DNA of 64,000 bases from Reticulitermes speratus (GCA_021186555.1 JAJKFL010000003.1:29810908-29874907), one strand, 5' to 3'; positions 24,565-35,803 are shown, counted from the stretch's first letter. Made by a program: numbers and translations. Notes: generated by a model from the letters alone, not told the origin.

Positions 24565-25655
24565 TAGATATTAATGTGAAGTAAAAAATGTTAAAAATAT
24601 TCGTCTTTAAGATTACGGTCTTACGGGATCTGACACCTTGTGGCCCAATAGACAGGTACCAATTACACGATGTGTGGCCGATTAGATAGGTACCAAATTA
24701 CACGGCGTCCAAGAAGAGCGTAATCTTAATACACACTGTGGTGACTAGCCTATCCCTCAAAAGTCTTTTAGTATTCGTCTTTTGTCTCGCATCCGTCTTA
24801 GGTAAAACGGAATGAAATATATCACGGTTGAAGGGAATTCTGTAGGGATGTCCACTTCGGAATAATAATAGTAATTATTATTATTATTATTATTATTCAA
24901 TTATTGTTCTTAAAAGTGCTAAGTAAACAGACAAGTGGCCCATAAAACAGCACAACATACAAACACACATAACAAAGGATAATGAACGGGACAAATTATC
25001 AAACGCAAAACAGTACTTAAATAATTTATTACGGCACCTAATGTTGTGAAACTAAAAATAATATCAAATCCGACTTAGTGTCATATCTTGCCTTCGGAAG
25101 ACATCAAAATTACTGCAAACGGACCTTGCCGCAGTGGCACACCTGGCGGAGGGACAATTTTAGGACAAACTAACACGAAATAAAGGCACGTATCGGAGGT
25201 TCTAGTTGGAAGGGTCAAGTTGCTGTCTTCTCTTAGCTTCTAGTTTGTACTAAGTAGTTAATTTACGGGACAAAAAAAAGTACAAACAGAATCACAGAAG
25301 CAATTATTAGATGTTTGCGAGTGGAATGGTCAGTCACCACAGGCAGAGCAAATTAAGCAGGCCTGTATGTTCCAGAACACAGGACAAAATCATAACATCA
25401 AAGTAGTTAATACGTATTTTTGAAAATGTGCCCAATAAAATGTCACTCCTGAATACATAAAGAAATGCCTGAAACTTGGTATCTCACATTTAGGGACTAA
25501 CAATGATTGACGGTGAAGCAATTGAACTGCTTCATTTTGAAGGAGGAGGCAGTATGCTTCTTCAATACGCTGTTAACTGTTTGCCAATTGTCAAAGGCGC
25601 AACACCTCGGAAGACTTGAATCTCCATCCGCACCGTGTGCGAACTTCAAATCTCG
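24565..25655. other. Unassigned sequence, no gene recognised
   Basis: An (ATT/AAT)n run lies at 24861-24898. Short direct echoes occur around 24645-24715 (GGCCCAATAGACAGGTACCAA and GGCCGATTAGATAGGTACCAA, each followed by ATTACACG), a local degenerate duplication of about 43 bp. Confidence 0.5.
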
Positions 25656-25659
25656 CATT

Positions 25660-25925
25660 GATTGAGCGTGTCTGAGAATATGGTACTGCCAGGAACGTTT
25701 GGACAGAAAAGGGAAAAAGTGAGAGGAATTGTAGAAAATGAAGAATGAGAACTTCATAATTTGTACAATTCACCAAACATTATTAGGCAGAATGAATAAT
25801 GGAGGACGAGATGGGCAGGAAATGTATTATGCAGAGGCGGGCGACGAAGTTACACAAAATGTAGGTATAAAAACTCGAAGGAAAGACTTAGACGTAGATG
25901 GAAAATAAGACTAAATAGACTCAGA
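25660..25925 (+). pseudogene. RTE-type LINE C-terminal fragment
   Basis: Plus-strand frames with stops read ELHNLYNSPNIIRQ (from about 25750), then RTRWAGNVLCRGG and KERLRRRWKIRLNRLRD (to about 25920). This is the style of the conserved C-terminal tail of RTE-clade and related LINE proteins, where an LHxLYxSPxI block precedes a RxRWxGHV block and an arginine-rich RRRW block. Several stops and a probable small deletion in the middle make it a pseudogene fragment. The upstream reverse transcriptase is absent. Confidence 0.6.
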
Positions 25926-25929
25926 GATG

Positions 25930-26450
25930 CACGGCTTTTGTGAACACGAAAATGAACTATTCAACTGCTAAACCGTCAAGAGTGGGGTACGATATGCCTC
26001 CGAAACATTGATAAATATTTAGCAGCTGACACGGCATAATAACCCAGAGGATGTAAAGCTTAATGATACCGAACTTTCGTGTTAGATAAACGCAAAGAAT
26101 TTCTTGACCAACTGAACAGCGGGAAACTTCTGAAGAAAGGCTGTGCACCAAGGCGTCAACATGACATAAAGAACTTCATAGAAAATCCTTCGTTTCGAAA
26201 CAGTAATAACAAAATTTCGTGTGCCTCTTAACTTGCCAGGTGGAGATGTCAACTGCAAAGAGGCATTTCTTCCTGAAGAAATAAATGAAATAGCTTCATA
26301 TTTTGTAGAATGTCAACTACTGTCTATGCAATTCCGTGGTAAAGGAACAAGGAAGTTCAGCATGGCGAATTTGTAAAACTGCCACTAAATCTGATCCTCA
26401 GTCAAGTCAACCCGGTTCATGCTTGTGCAACCTGTTCCTCTAAAAATAAT
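25930..26450. other. Unassigned sequence with fold-back-like module
   Basis: The block GCCTCCGAAACATTGATAAATA (25994-26015) looks like the GAAAC end of the fold-back modules seen elsewhere. The remainder gives short broken frames with no recognised domain. Confidence 0.4.
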
Positions 26451-26454
26451 TTTT

Positions 26455-26969
26455 AAGGCGTGTTCACAAAATTGCGAAAAGCGACTATAGCTTCGTCATG
26501 TCTGTTTGTCCATCCGCCCGTCTGCATTGAACAACTCGGATCCCACTGGACGGATTTTCATGAAATTTGGCATTTCAGTATTTTCCAAAAATCTTCCGAG
26601 AAAATTAAACTTCCATTAAAGTCTGACAAGAATAACGGGTACTTTACATGAAGACCTACGTACATTTGTGACAATAACTAGCTCAATTCTTCCAATTCTT
26701 CTTATAATGAGAAATGTTTCAGACAAACGTTGTAGAGAAAATTAAAACACACATTTTATGTTCGATAGTTATTTTTTCGAAAATTGTGCCGTTTATGAGA
26801 TAATGTGGAAATATGACATAGAGCCAGACAGGCCACAGATGTCAATATAATACGGCGCATGCGCGTTGCATGCTGGATAACAGGCTACAGACACACACTC
26901 AGAATATATAATACTTATAGCTTTTCCACAGCAACAATGGTTAAGCGAACACGCCTCAATGTTACGTTA
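26455..26969 (+). mobile_element. R1 repeat, full-length copy
   Basis: It starts AAGGCGTGTTCACAAAATTGCG and ends GCGAACACGCCTCAATGTTACG. The last bases of the core (GCGAACACGCCT) are the reverse complement of AGGCGTGTTCGC, one base different from the start, so the ends form short inverted repeats. The interior holds the GTCTGTTTGTCCATCC block, CACTGGACGGATTTTCATGA and GCGCATGCGCGTTGCATGCTGG. No coding frame is credible. Confidence 0.8.
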
Positions 26970-26974
26970 CAGAA

Positions 26975-28370
26975 ATTGCCTGTTATAATCATTATCATAG
27001 TTCCTTGAAGGTCTTCCAAGGGACACGTCCCAGCAGGTTTTCACACTCACATTGCATTATTACCTATTATCTCATCTCAGCTATATAAGTGTAAATCATC
27101 AAGCTCCTCAGTATATAATACATCTGTCCAATCTAACCCATCTTTCCTGGGACCAAATAATTTCCTTAGCAACTTACTTACGAACAGCTGTACTTTATGT
27201 TCCTTACTTACGTCCATATTCCATAAACATGAAAAGCAAGTACTATAAAGAAGGGGGATTGTTTTGTGGAATACAAATCGTGTATTCTGGTAGATATGTG
27301 ACAATATTCAGGAGGCAACTACAGCGTGCATTTTAAGGTATGTAGATGTTTATCTACTACGTTCTATGACGTCACACCTCAGCAATATTAACACCCACCA
27401 CCAGGAGAACCTCAAATAATCTCACAACTAAGACAACTGTCTTCATTGCTTATTCAGTGATTTTAAAATAAGATGAGACGATAACAGTTTGTCGAACTAA
27501 ATGATAAAGTGTTCCCTTACTGCATTCTGAATGTGCGTAACTTCGTTTGTATATAAATTTCACCGTTTGTGATCAAACGTTGTCCAATTTTATCGTCAGA
27601 TTCCTAAGATCTGTAAGTCAACGATTCTCCTATTTCCTTTGGAAAGTTTGGGGGGGGGGGGAGAAGGTGGAAAGCTGTCTTCTACAGTAATGACACTGCA
27701 CCAGCCAGTCACCGTGCGTTGACATCCATGGGCAACGGTAGACAAAAGATAAAGCAAAGCTTTGGAAGGGGAGTTGCAAGCAATACACACACACACACAC
27801 AAGGAAAGGAAACAGTACTACCGTTTGCAGTAAGGGATGGAGGGAGGACATAGGACATCCATGAAAACAATGTGTACTATGCTTCCTCTTTTCTTCTGTA
27901 TATACAGACGGCAGCAACCATCCCCCTTGACTATCATTCCTTTACACTGCCACCACCCCCTAGGGTCCTACGCACGACGTATCTTCCGACTCCTCTGGGC
28001 CGCAACCTGATGGACTTCCGGCCACCGAGATGTGAAGTCACCGCTATGTAGTAAAGGAAGCTTTCCCCTTTTCTTACTACGACTCTGTCTCTCCAGTTAT
28101 CTTCAGTGCCAGTGTAGAGCAGATCGCATCTGTAGGGATATACACGCGGCCAACAACCTCCTGTGGGAGAAAAGCGCCTATCCGACACCTTTCTGGTACG
28201 TAAGGCCTTGTGTTTCATTTTTCGGCGTACCTTACTTAAGTGGCACGAAACGACATGCCTGTGTTATTCATACTGTCCTGGATCTGTCTGCTGTTCCACT
28301 AATCGCTACGCAACAAATGAGCGAATATTCATGTAACTTCATCAGGACATCTTGTCAACAGAGGTACACG
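26975..28370. other. Mostly unassigned, RTE scrap within
   Basis: A G run of about 12 lies near 27650-27661 and a (CA)n run at 27786-27801. The minus-strand frame 27934-28218 and the plus-strand frame 28032-28526 overlap and are unrecognised. The latter runs into R1. Confidence 0.5.
27077..27304 (-). pseudogene. RTE-type LINE C-terminal fragment
   Basis: A 75-codon minus-strand frame contains VSKLLRKLFGPRKDGLDW followed by LYTEELDDLHLYS and a stop. This resembles the (V/F)LRKIFGxKRD...ELHxLY region that lies just upstream of the block found at 25750 on the plus strand. It is therefore a second, inverted scrap of the same LINE lineage. Only about 50 codons carry the resemblance. Confidence 0.5.
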
Positions 28371-28374
28371 TTTT

Positions 28375-28916
28375 TAGGCGCGTTCGCAAAATGGCGAAAA
28401 GCGGCTATTAGCTTCATCATGTCTGTCCGCCCGTCCGTCTGTCTCTCTGTCTGTCCGTCCATCCGTCCGTCTATATGGAGCAATTCGGATCCCACTGGAC
28501 GGATTTTCATAGAATTTGATATATGAGTATTTTTCGAAAATCTGTCGAGAAAATTAGTTTTATTAAAATATGACATCAAAAAAAGAGTACTTTAGAGAAG
28601 ACCTATGTACATTTTTGATAATATCTCGCTGAATAATTCTTCGAATGAGATATATTTCATACATATTTTTAGAGAAAATCAAAACAAACGTTTCATGTTC
28701 AGTAACGTTTTTTTTTCTTCAGAAAATCGTGCCGTTCATGAGATAATGTGGAAGAATATGGTAGAGCCAGACAGGCCACAGATGACAGTACTGGCGCATG
28801 CGCTTTGCATGCTGGATAGCTAATGCTACATACAATCACACACACACTATATGTAATATTTACTGCTCTTCTAAGGTAACAATGGTTACTCTCACACGCG
28901 CCTCAGTATTACGTTA
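28375..28916 (+). mobile_element. R1 repeat, full-length copy
   Basis: It starts AGGCGCGTTCGCAAAATGGCG and ends CACACGCGCCTCAGTATTACG. It is direct in orientation to the copy at 26455 and about 1.4 kb away. It carries a longer GTCCGTCCGTCTGTCTC block (28419-28472) and the internal GCGCATGCGCTTTGCATGCTGG. Frames in it on both strands are artefacts. Confidence 0.82.
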
Positions 28917-28919
28917 TAC

Positions 28920-30826
28920 GTACATTGACTGTCTTGTTTTAAAACCTTTTAAATCTGTCATAAATAACATGATAGTGGCCACAGCTTCTGAGGTGTAGCG
29001 CACAGTGGCTACCATAGTATCACATCCTTGAACACTGAAAATCTACATTTTTTAACACAGAGTACTTATTTTCTTGCATACAATTCGCATAATAACACTT
29101 TAAAGGCCTGCATGTGCACACGCGAAAGCACGTAGAAAAACATCCCTAGAAATTCATTTTATATATTTAAGCAAAAAAGGAAATTTACTGCCTTTTAAAA
29201 GACACGTTGCATAATCTTTGTCTTATTTTCGATTAAAATGCCGTTTATTTCATAATTTTATCTTTTTTGTTCAAATAATACGTTTTTCAAACACATACGC
29301 TAAAATTTAAATACGCACCCCTGTCGACTAAAGGATAAACGTCTATTAGTTTTCCACAAATCATTAATCGGGTTGTTTTTGTTAACGATTTGAGGAGTAA
29401 AATTCACCTGAGTAAATTTTAACAAATCTTATTGTTTGCAAAAAACATGTACGAGTACATTCTCTGTTACAAGTACCAATCGTTTCAGTGTGATTAGGAA
29501 ATAACTGTTCATTCTAATAACCATATGAAAACCCTAAAACAATATGTAGGCAAAATGCGGAGTTTCTTACTGTTAACGTGGGCTGTAGGTAGAGTGACCT
29601 CTGTGTATGTGTATGTGTGTGTACTTATGACGTAGGAACTGAATTTTGAAATGTTTGGGGTGATATCCGGCTTCAAAGTATGTTTCAGGTTTCTAAAATT
29701 TTGTCTAATAACAGATTTTCGAAAAATGTGCAACTTTCGTTGACGCATCGTAAAAGTAAAATATTCTTTTGTTAGTCATTCAAAATTAGTTTCAATTGTA
29801 GAAGCAGTCGATTCAAAGAAGAGGTCAGTGTATGGCTACTACGTGTAACTTATAACACTTTTAAACTAATCAGATTTGACAGAGTAGAAAGCCATGATAA
29901 GAAACTGCGCTACAGGGATACAATGCAACCCAGACCAAGAGAAGAAACGCCATAGCCCGGTTGTAGAGGTAACAAAAGCATCCATTTTGTAGAGTGGTGT
30001 AGTTCCTCAGATGTGCCTTGATTTCTCAAACAGATTATAAAGCATATAAACGCACTGAATGGTAAGAATGAAAACAAAATCGAATCACCTCAGCGGTAAC
30101 CTATTCATTCTTTACCACAATGATAACAAAGTAACTGCCCCCTTGCGTTCTCTCGGTGTGCTACGAACATTTCGATTTTCTCAAATTTTCTAGTGACAAG
30201 GAGTAAGACTTCATCCAACAGACCTAAACTTATGTATTCTTATACCTACAAACACTCACAGATTGAAAATACGAAAGTTATGTCAGACAGTAGATAATAC
30301 CCAGACAAAATCCTCTCATAATGACGCGTTTGCCACCGTGTAAATCAGAAAAGCAGACAGGCCTTACTAAACACGATTTAGTGATTGACTCTGTAAATAA
30401 TTTCCATTTATATATATTCTCACTACGTTAATTTTTCTCACAAACAGCTTCAAAGGCTCATACTTATAACAGCAGTCACATTATGAACTGTTCACACAAA
30501 ACGTGTAAGTACTGTGAAGTTAGCATCCCATAGTCAGCAGTTCGTTAGCTGTCGCCATGGAACGGAAAGCTAAATAAAAATATCAGACTCCAGTCGTTTA
30601 TCTACATAAAAATTGTAAACATACCTAAAGACAGAGTGAGAGAGGGAGAGTGGTTACTTTATATACCACCTGCCGCAACATTAAGAATCTCTGCATTCAG
30701 CCGACATAGTGTAGTGAGGAATCTCATATGAGCCTCAGATTAAAAAAATTATTACTTTCCAATCGGGATTAAATGGTCTGTATTTGTAACAGAGGAGGGG
30801 GAGGTCTTCTGTGAGACATACACAGA

Positions 30827-30865
<39 letters not shown>

Positions 30866-32025
30866 TGAGATGACTTTTACGCCTCAAAGGGTTAACGAAC
30901 GTGGCATTTCATTTTACAGATCTATTACTATACATTTACACAAACATTTCTGGACCCTATGTTGACCCTGTGTGTACTTCCGCCAGAGGTACATTAAACG
31001 TCACTTCCTACCTCACAGAGACCACAGGTCGTGTCAGCATAAAGATCAACTGGTTATTGCTGTCTAGAATAATCGGTATTTATGGTGAGAATGATACAAA
31101 ATATTGCGTGAAAAACGCAAATTTTCTTAGTGCTACAGCAAGTGGTACAAAGCGGTAATGCTGATTCTGAGCGATTAAATGACCCTAATGTCGCTCCGTC
31201 GGCAGTTCATATAACATTATATTAATCACAGAACGAAATTAGCAAGTACAATCAAGATCTTATGACCCCTTCAGCTACGTTTGTATTGAAGATTAAGTTC
31301 TTCGGGATGTTATGCCGTACAGAGTGGTAAACAGTTAACGACGTTTCGAAGTATCGAAGTGCTTCCATCGTGAAGATTAAGCAGTCCAAAAACGGTCACC
31401 CTTTTTTGGACTGCTTCACGCCAAAGATGCACTACGGTTCTTCCTGCAGTCACCAATGGGAGTAATGTACCAGCTACTGACAAAACAGAATGGGAATGGA
31501 GCATTGATGGAATGACAACTGACAGATGAAAATCGAGGTCAAACCGAGCTAGTCGTAGAAAAACCTGTCCCACTGCCACTCTGTCCACAACAAATCTCCT
31601 ATGGATTCTTCTGGGATTGAAGTCGGGCCTCCGCAATGAAAATCCGTACCTACACGCCTGAATCGCCGTAGTATTACGCGATAAGAAACTACAACAATTT
31701 CTGATCACCGTGTACTTTCTTGAGTGCAGATATAGGATGGCGAGGTGTGAGTGACGTCAGCACAAAGTTCATCTCTAGCGTGACCGTTGGTGACCCGAGC
31801 TTCATATCTCACGGTGCTAGTGGACCAGCAGCACTTTGCCGCCCGATCTCTTGGGAGTCTGTGGTTCCATTCTTCATCGCAATCACACGTCGCACCAGCG
31901 GCGTGCGTATCAGCTGCGTTCTTGTTCTAAACGGTGGTCTCACAACTTACACACACAGGCCTGCGTTATCGTGTCACTTTACGAACAGGATCAAAGCGAA
32001 TTAAGAAATTTAAAGTTCTCACAGT
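28920..32025. other. Unassigned sequence with minor repeats
   Basis: It holds a (TA)n run at 30828-30862, a dispersed repeat segment at 30655-30745 related to 15941-16070, and a solitary fold-back arm at 31310-31395. A possible S4 relative lies at 31490-31690 (AAAACCTGTCCCACTGCCACTCTG, as at 43853-43876). Frames 31310-31708 (minus) and 31720-32004 (plus) are unrecognised. Confidence 0.45.
31379..31416. repeat. 14-bp perfect stem with 10-base loop
   Basis: AAGCAGTCCAAAAA (31379-31392) pairs exactly with TTTTTGGACTGCTT (31403-31416). It follows the AGCAGTCC end of a dispersed arm also seen near 7315. Confidence 0.92.
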
Positions 32026-32044
32026 GGCGACAAGAACACTGTTT

Positions 32045-32215
32045 TCAGTAATGTGACGTCGTTTGACCGGGTAGAAATTTGCATAGGCTTCGAAAGAAAC
32101 TTGCCACTTCCGTCTTCAGGACAGGGTATTCGAGTTTGAAGATGGAGGTTGCAGGCACATCCGAAACGTCTGTTAATTTCTGACTATATGGCGTTACATC
32201 TCAGAAAGCAGTTTA
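32045..32215. repeat. Degenerate fold-back element
   Basis: The left arm (about 32049-32125, ending CCGTCTTCAG) and right arm (about 32140-32206, beginning TGAAGATGGAGG) are imperfect reverse complements. They share GTAATGTGACG, AGAAATT, TTTCG and CTTCCGTCTTCA type blocks. Each arm carries the TGAAGA...GAAAC module. Confidence 0.5.
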
Positions 32216-32881
32216 AGAAAAGGTCTAACCTGCGGAAAATGTTTGGATACATGCCCTAAAATCAGCCAGTGAAGGCTGAAAATGTAAATTAATTGCTACA
32301 GAAGCACATGCAAAAGAATTTGGGGAATTTTGTGCAATTTAAATGGCGGAGGTAGGTTTAAAACTTATGTATATAAGGTATCGTGCCATCTGTAAGAATG
32401 TAGTAGTACTACTCTGTCACTGACATTTATTCAAAGCGAGACATGGTCGATTTCTACTACAGTGGCCGGCACGAAAATAGTCCCGTCGAGGTCACAGCCT
32501 ATGAACGCAGTGTTGCCACACGGAAATAAACATCGCTTGATTCTATCAACAGACAGTGTACAACTAAACGGGAAGCTGCGCCTAAGGGGAAGAACTGGCA
32601 ACAACGCAGGGCAGCGGGGAGCGGCGGTTTGAGTCAGCCGCTTGACCTTGACGGGACTCTTAGTATAGAGGAACTGTACTTAAAAGTCATTGACTAAAAA
32701 AAAAAGTTCTCCAAATTGGTGAACTTGGGAACGTAAACAACGTAGGTAATTGTGCATTAACATGACGACCAGTGCTTTTAACAATCAAACACAAATGGAC
32801 ACGTTAACACAAATCCTGTTGTTGCATATTCTTCAGGTCATCCCCCCCTCACCCCCTGTGCACCAATCTACCGTTATCTAA

Positions 32882-33098
32882 CAGCGTGGGATTCTGCTTG
32901 CCCCAAGGCTCGCGTGCGGACGGCACGGCGCGCAGCCTGAGAAACGGGCGGGGCGCGTGTGACCCACCCAGATGAGTTACGCAACTGCGAAACGTGAACA
33001 GAAGCACGTCCACACTAGATCCGGTGCCACGACGTAATATCCTGCGTTTTGCCGTGAAAAACCGCGAGCAGCACAGATCGGCCGCGCCGTGAACCGAG
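32882..33098. promoter_or_regulatory. CpG-dense patch, possible promoter-like island
   Basis: I count about 28 CpG dinucleotides in roughly 215 bases, much denser than flanking sequence. GCGCG clusters lie at 32925-32965 and 33075-33095. No TATA box or clear initiator could be fixed. The overlapping minus-strand frames (32977-33378 and 32849-33130) have no recognised domain. It may be a promoter, or a young GC-rich insertion not yet eroded by deamination. Confidence 0.3.
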
Positions 33099-33323
33099 TA
33101 GCAGCAAGTGTTGCAGCAACAACAACACACGTGACTTCGCTGTTACATGACAGTGGACCCTGCTTCGAGCGGTCATCAGAAAGAAAAGTGCTGTTTCCTG
33201 CGATGGGAATGTGACTGGCGATAGCAACCGGGACAATCAATGTCTCGTACAGGGAACGAAGCACACGCGTGCAAAGATTTGTTTTCCCGGATGTTTCAGA
33301 CCAGAGTGTTATCTGCACCAACA

Positions 33324-33361
33324 AGTGTGAAGAAACGCACTCAGTGTGAAGAAACGCACTC
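33324..33361. repeat. 19-bp perfect tandem duplication
   Basis: The unit AGTGTGAAGAAACGCACTC occurs at 33324-33342 and again at 33343-33361 without change. Confidence 0.97.
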
Positions 33362-33807
33362 ATCGAGTCTGCATCCACGCCACGTATTGTTTTACGGGCT
33401 TAGATATCGTACACGCCTAATTGTGCTCATAAGTGAGGCCATGCGGTGTAATGGCAGCACAGTGTTACATTTCCCCACAATGAGCTGGCGAATTCAAATC
33501 TTGTTGCAAAATACGTTTATCCTTTACGCCAAGAGTCACACCGCATGTCCGTAAGACTCACTGCCTTACAGTTCCTTTTGAGTCTGAAAATACCAAGAGC
33601 CTAAGCTAGAATATTGGTGTGAAGGGTTTTTTTTCTTTTTTCTTAAATAATCTCTTCGAGATATTAAAAATGCGTGAACAGCTTAACGTCAAGGAAAGAG
33701 ACAACTTGGAAGATCGTACGTAAATGAGAGGATAATATTAAAACGAACCCCAAATAAATAGGACGGGAGGGCGTCGACTGGGTTAATCTGGCTCCTAGTA
33801 AAGACAA

Positions 33808-33841
33808 GTACACCAGGCAACTGATCAGTTGCCTGGTGTAC
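33808..33841. repeat. 34-bp perfect palindrome
   Basis: The two 17-bp halves (33808-33824 and 33825-33841) are exact reverse complements with no spacer, centred on TGATCA. The outer part AAGTACACCAGG recurs once more at about 34050, which suggests that the half-site belongs to a dispersed sequence. Confidence 0.96.
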
Positions 33842-34289
33842 AATAAACAACACGACACAAGAACCAGCGTGCATAGAATAAACCGATATCGTATAGAAAA
33901 ATCCTCAAATAGTCAACGTGAATACATACAAAGTTTCATAACTTCAGAAACATATGCAACCCAATAAATATTGAGCACTAAAATGAAGGGCTATTCAAAC
34001 ACCGTGAACTTATCGGTTTCCAGAGAACGTACGCGCAGACATGTATATAAGTACACCAGGAAAACTAAATATTCAAACAAGTCGAACAAAACACAGTCTG
34101 CATACAAATTTTTAAAAAAATTTTAACATTCATAAAAACAATGCGTCATGGTTTTAATAACAAAACAAAAAGATAACTTAAGGAATAAAAAATACACAAT
34201 CTAATTTTATGAAAATTGTAAAATTTGTGAGACCTCACAAATTGGAAAATACTTTTAACGCATGTCCACTTGGGTTTTAAATTACGTAC

Positions 34290-34356
34290 TTGATTGAATG
34301 CCTGAAGATGGTCGACGAGACCGAAACATGCAGCGTGCAATGTTGGATTTAATAAA
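34290..34356 (+). ncRNA. Hammerhead ribozyme candidate, type I
   Basis: The core CTGAAGA (34302-34308) is followed by one extra T. Stem II is GGTC (34310-34313) with GACC (34319-34322) around GACGA, then GAAA (34323-34326). Stem III pairs CAT (34327-34329) with ATG (34340-34342), and GCA (34330-34332) with TGC (34336-34338) past one bulged A. The closing A26-U43 pair is present. The cleavage triplet is GTT, so the cut would fall between 34344 and 34345. Stem I is long: 34290-34301 pairs with 34345-34356 in ten of twelve positions, counting one G-U. An AATAAA starts at 34351. This is the best-formed of the motifs here by stem length. Confidence 0.75.
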
Positions 34357-34591
34357 TTTGTTGTGTTAGACGGCGATATATAAATTACTACTAATCTATC
34401 ATCTAATGTTCAACTGTGTTGAAAATTCAGTTTGATGATACGTGTATTTTAGTCTCTCTTCTAGCGGTGACTATGTGGATGCTGTCTTCTGGGACGTGAC
34501 ACCCATGTCGTTTGTTTAACAACAACGTTTCGATAGCGCTATGCTGTCTCTAACCTCAACGCACACAAGTAACAGAGTACTACTCTACCAT

Positions 34592-34700
34592 TAAGATGGT
34601 CAGTATAGTGACTAGGCTATGGGCTGGCCGTCCGAGAAATCGTGGTTTGATTCCCGGCAGAGGCCGGCTACTTTTCCCTTCCCTAAATCGTCCACATAGG
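34592..34700 (+). mobile_element. SINE S1-like 5' head fragment
   Basis: GGTCAGTATAGTGACTAGGCTATGGGCTGG followed by GTGGTTTGATTCCCGGCAGAGGCCGG (to about 34670) is a tRNA-like head with a good B box (GTTTGATTCCC). The 10489 copy shares CAGCATTGTGACCAGGCCATGG. The S1 body is not evident beyond it. Confidence 0.6.
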
Positions 34701-34855
34701 CCCTCGCGTCCAATCAGCCTAAGATCAATCTCAAACACATACACAGAAAACAATTTACAAGAATTTGGAGCACGTTAGACTCTGTGAGGATGTGGGTCAA
34801 AGAAGGACATTGTTACGTTTAGTTAGCAAGGAGACAGAGAGAGGCAGCGAGAGAC

Positions 34856-35085
34856 ACAGGGGTGTTTTATTTAACAACGCTATCAATTGTAAGACTATAT
34901 TGCGTGGGTGGTAAAGAAATGGAATATAATTACGGAACATTGGCGGAATGATACTGAGAGGGGAAAATTGACGTACTCGGAGGAAGACCTGTCATTGAGC
35001 TATTCTTCCACACGGACCGGCCTGGGATCGACCGAGTGGCCGATGACTAACCATCTCAGTCATGGCACGGCCTTTCAGTGACCAC
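34856..35085 (-). mobile_element. SINE family S4 copy
   Basis: The low end has GGTGTTTTATTTAACAACGCTATCAA, shared with 43729 (ATGTTTTATTTAACAGCGCTGTCAA). The middle shares TACGGAACATTGGCGGAATGATACTG. At the high end, the minus strand reads CATGACTGAGATGGTTAGTCATCGGCC and then GGTCGATCCCAGGCC, a tRNA-like head with a B box. Confidence 0.65.
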
Positions 35086-35094
35086 GACAGAGAC

Positions 35095-35510
35095 ATTCTT
35101 CTCATAATATTAATATATTAGACAGCAGGGCAAATGTATTAATATAAAAATAGCATGGCATTATCATCATCATCATCATCACAAATAACATAATTATTAT
35201 TATCTGCACAACTTTCATACAAAGTAGTAAACACTCATACATCGAAGTCGAGTGTGAGGAAACAAAATGAATTTTGAATTCGTAAGGGGGAGACGAATGT
35301 AAATGCCGCACACAGAACCTGCACACTTAAACTGATGTCGGATACGCAATGACATACACAGTCACATAAATCTGTACTTGTCTTATGTGAAATGCTGGCT
35401 TGTTATTCCTTATGAAGATGGCCACAGGTAGCTGTCCGACGCCCTCGACTTCGGTTAGCGCTACTGGAATTATTACGACGGCCAGCCACACGTCACACCT
35501 CACGTGAGGT
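35095..35510. other. Unassigned sequence, no gene recognised
   Basis: It includes a short (ATC)n run at 35163-35180. The flanking minus-strand frames of 74 and 77 codons are unrecognised. Confidence 0.5.
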
Positions 35511-35803
35511 ACGTAACATTGAGACGCGTTCGCGTAACCATTGTTGCCGTACAAAAGCAAGAAGTATTCATGTTAGGTACCCGTTGTCAGATTTAAGTGA
35601 AACTTGAATTTTACCAACAGATTTTCGAAAAAATACTCAAATATCAGATTTCATGAAAATTCGTCCAGTGGGAGCCGAGTTGTTCCATGAAAACAGACGG
35701 ACGGACCGGCAGACAGACAGGCAGACAAGCAGACAAACAGACAGACCGACAGACATGATGAAGTTAATAGTCGCTATATTAAATTTTTGCGAAAGCGCCT
35801 GAT
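35511..35803 (-). mobile_element. R1 repeat, internally deleted copy
   Basis: Both family ends are present: TAACATTGAGACGCGTTCGCG at 35514-35534, and GCGAAAGCGCCT at 35789-35800 with ATGATGAAGTTAATAGTCGC before it. About 220 bp of the middle is missing at about 35578. That is the sort of internal deletion seen in non-autonomous DNA elements. Confidence 0.72.

Noticed and set aside
28334-28350. CTGATGA on minus strand
   Set aside because: No hairpin followed by GAAAC within reach.
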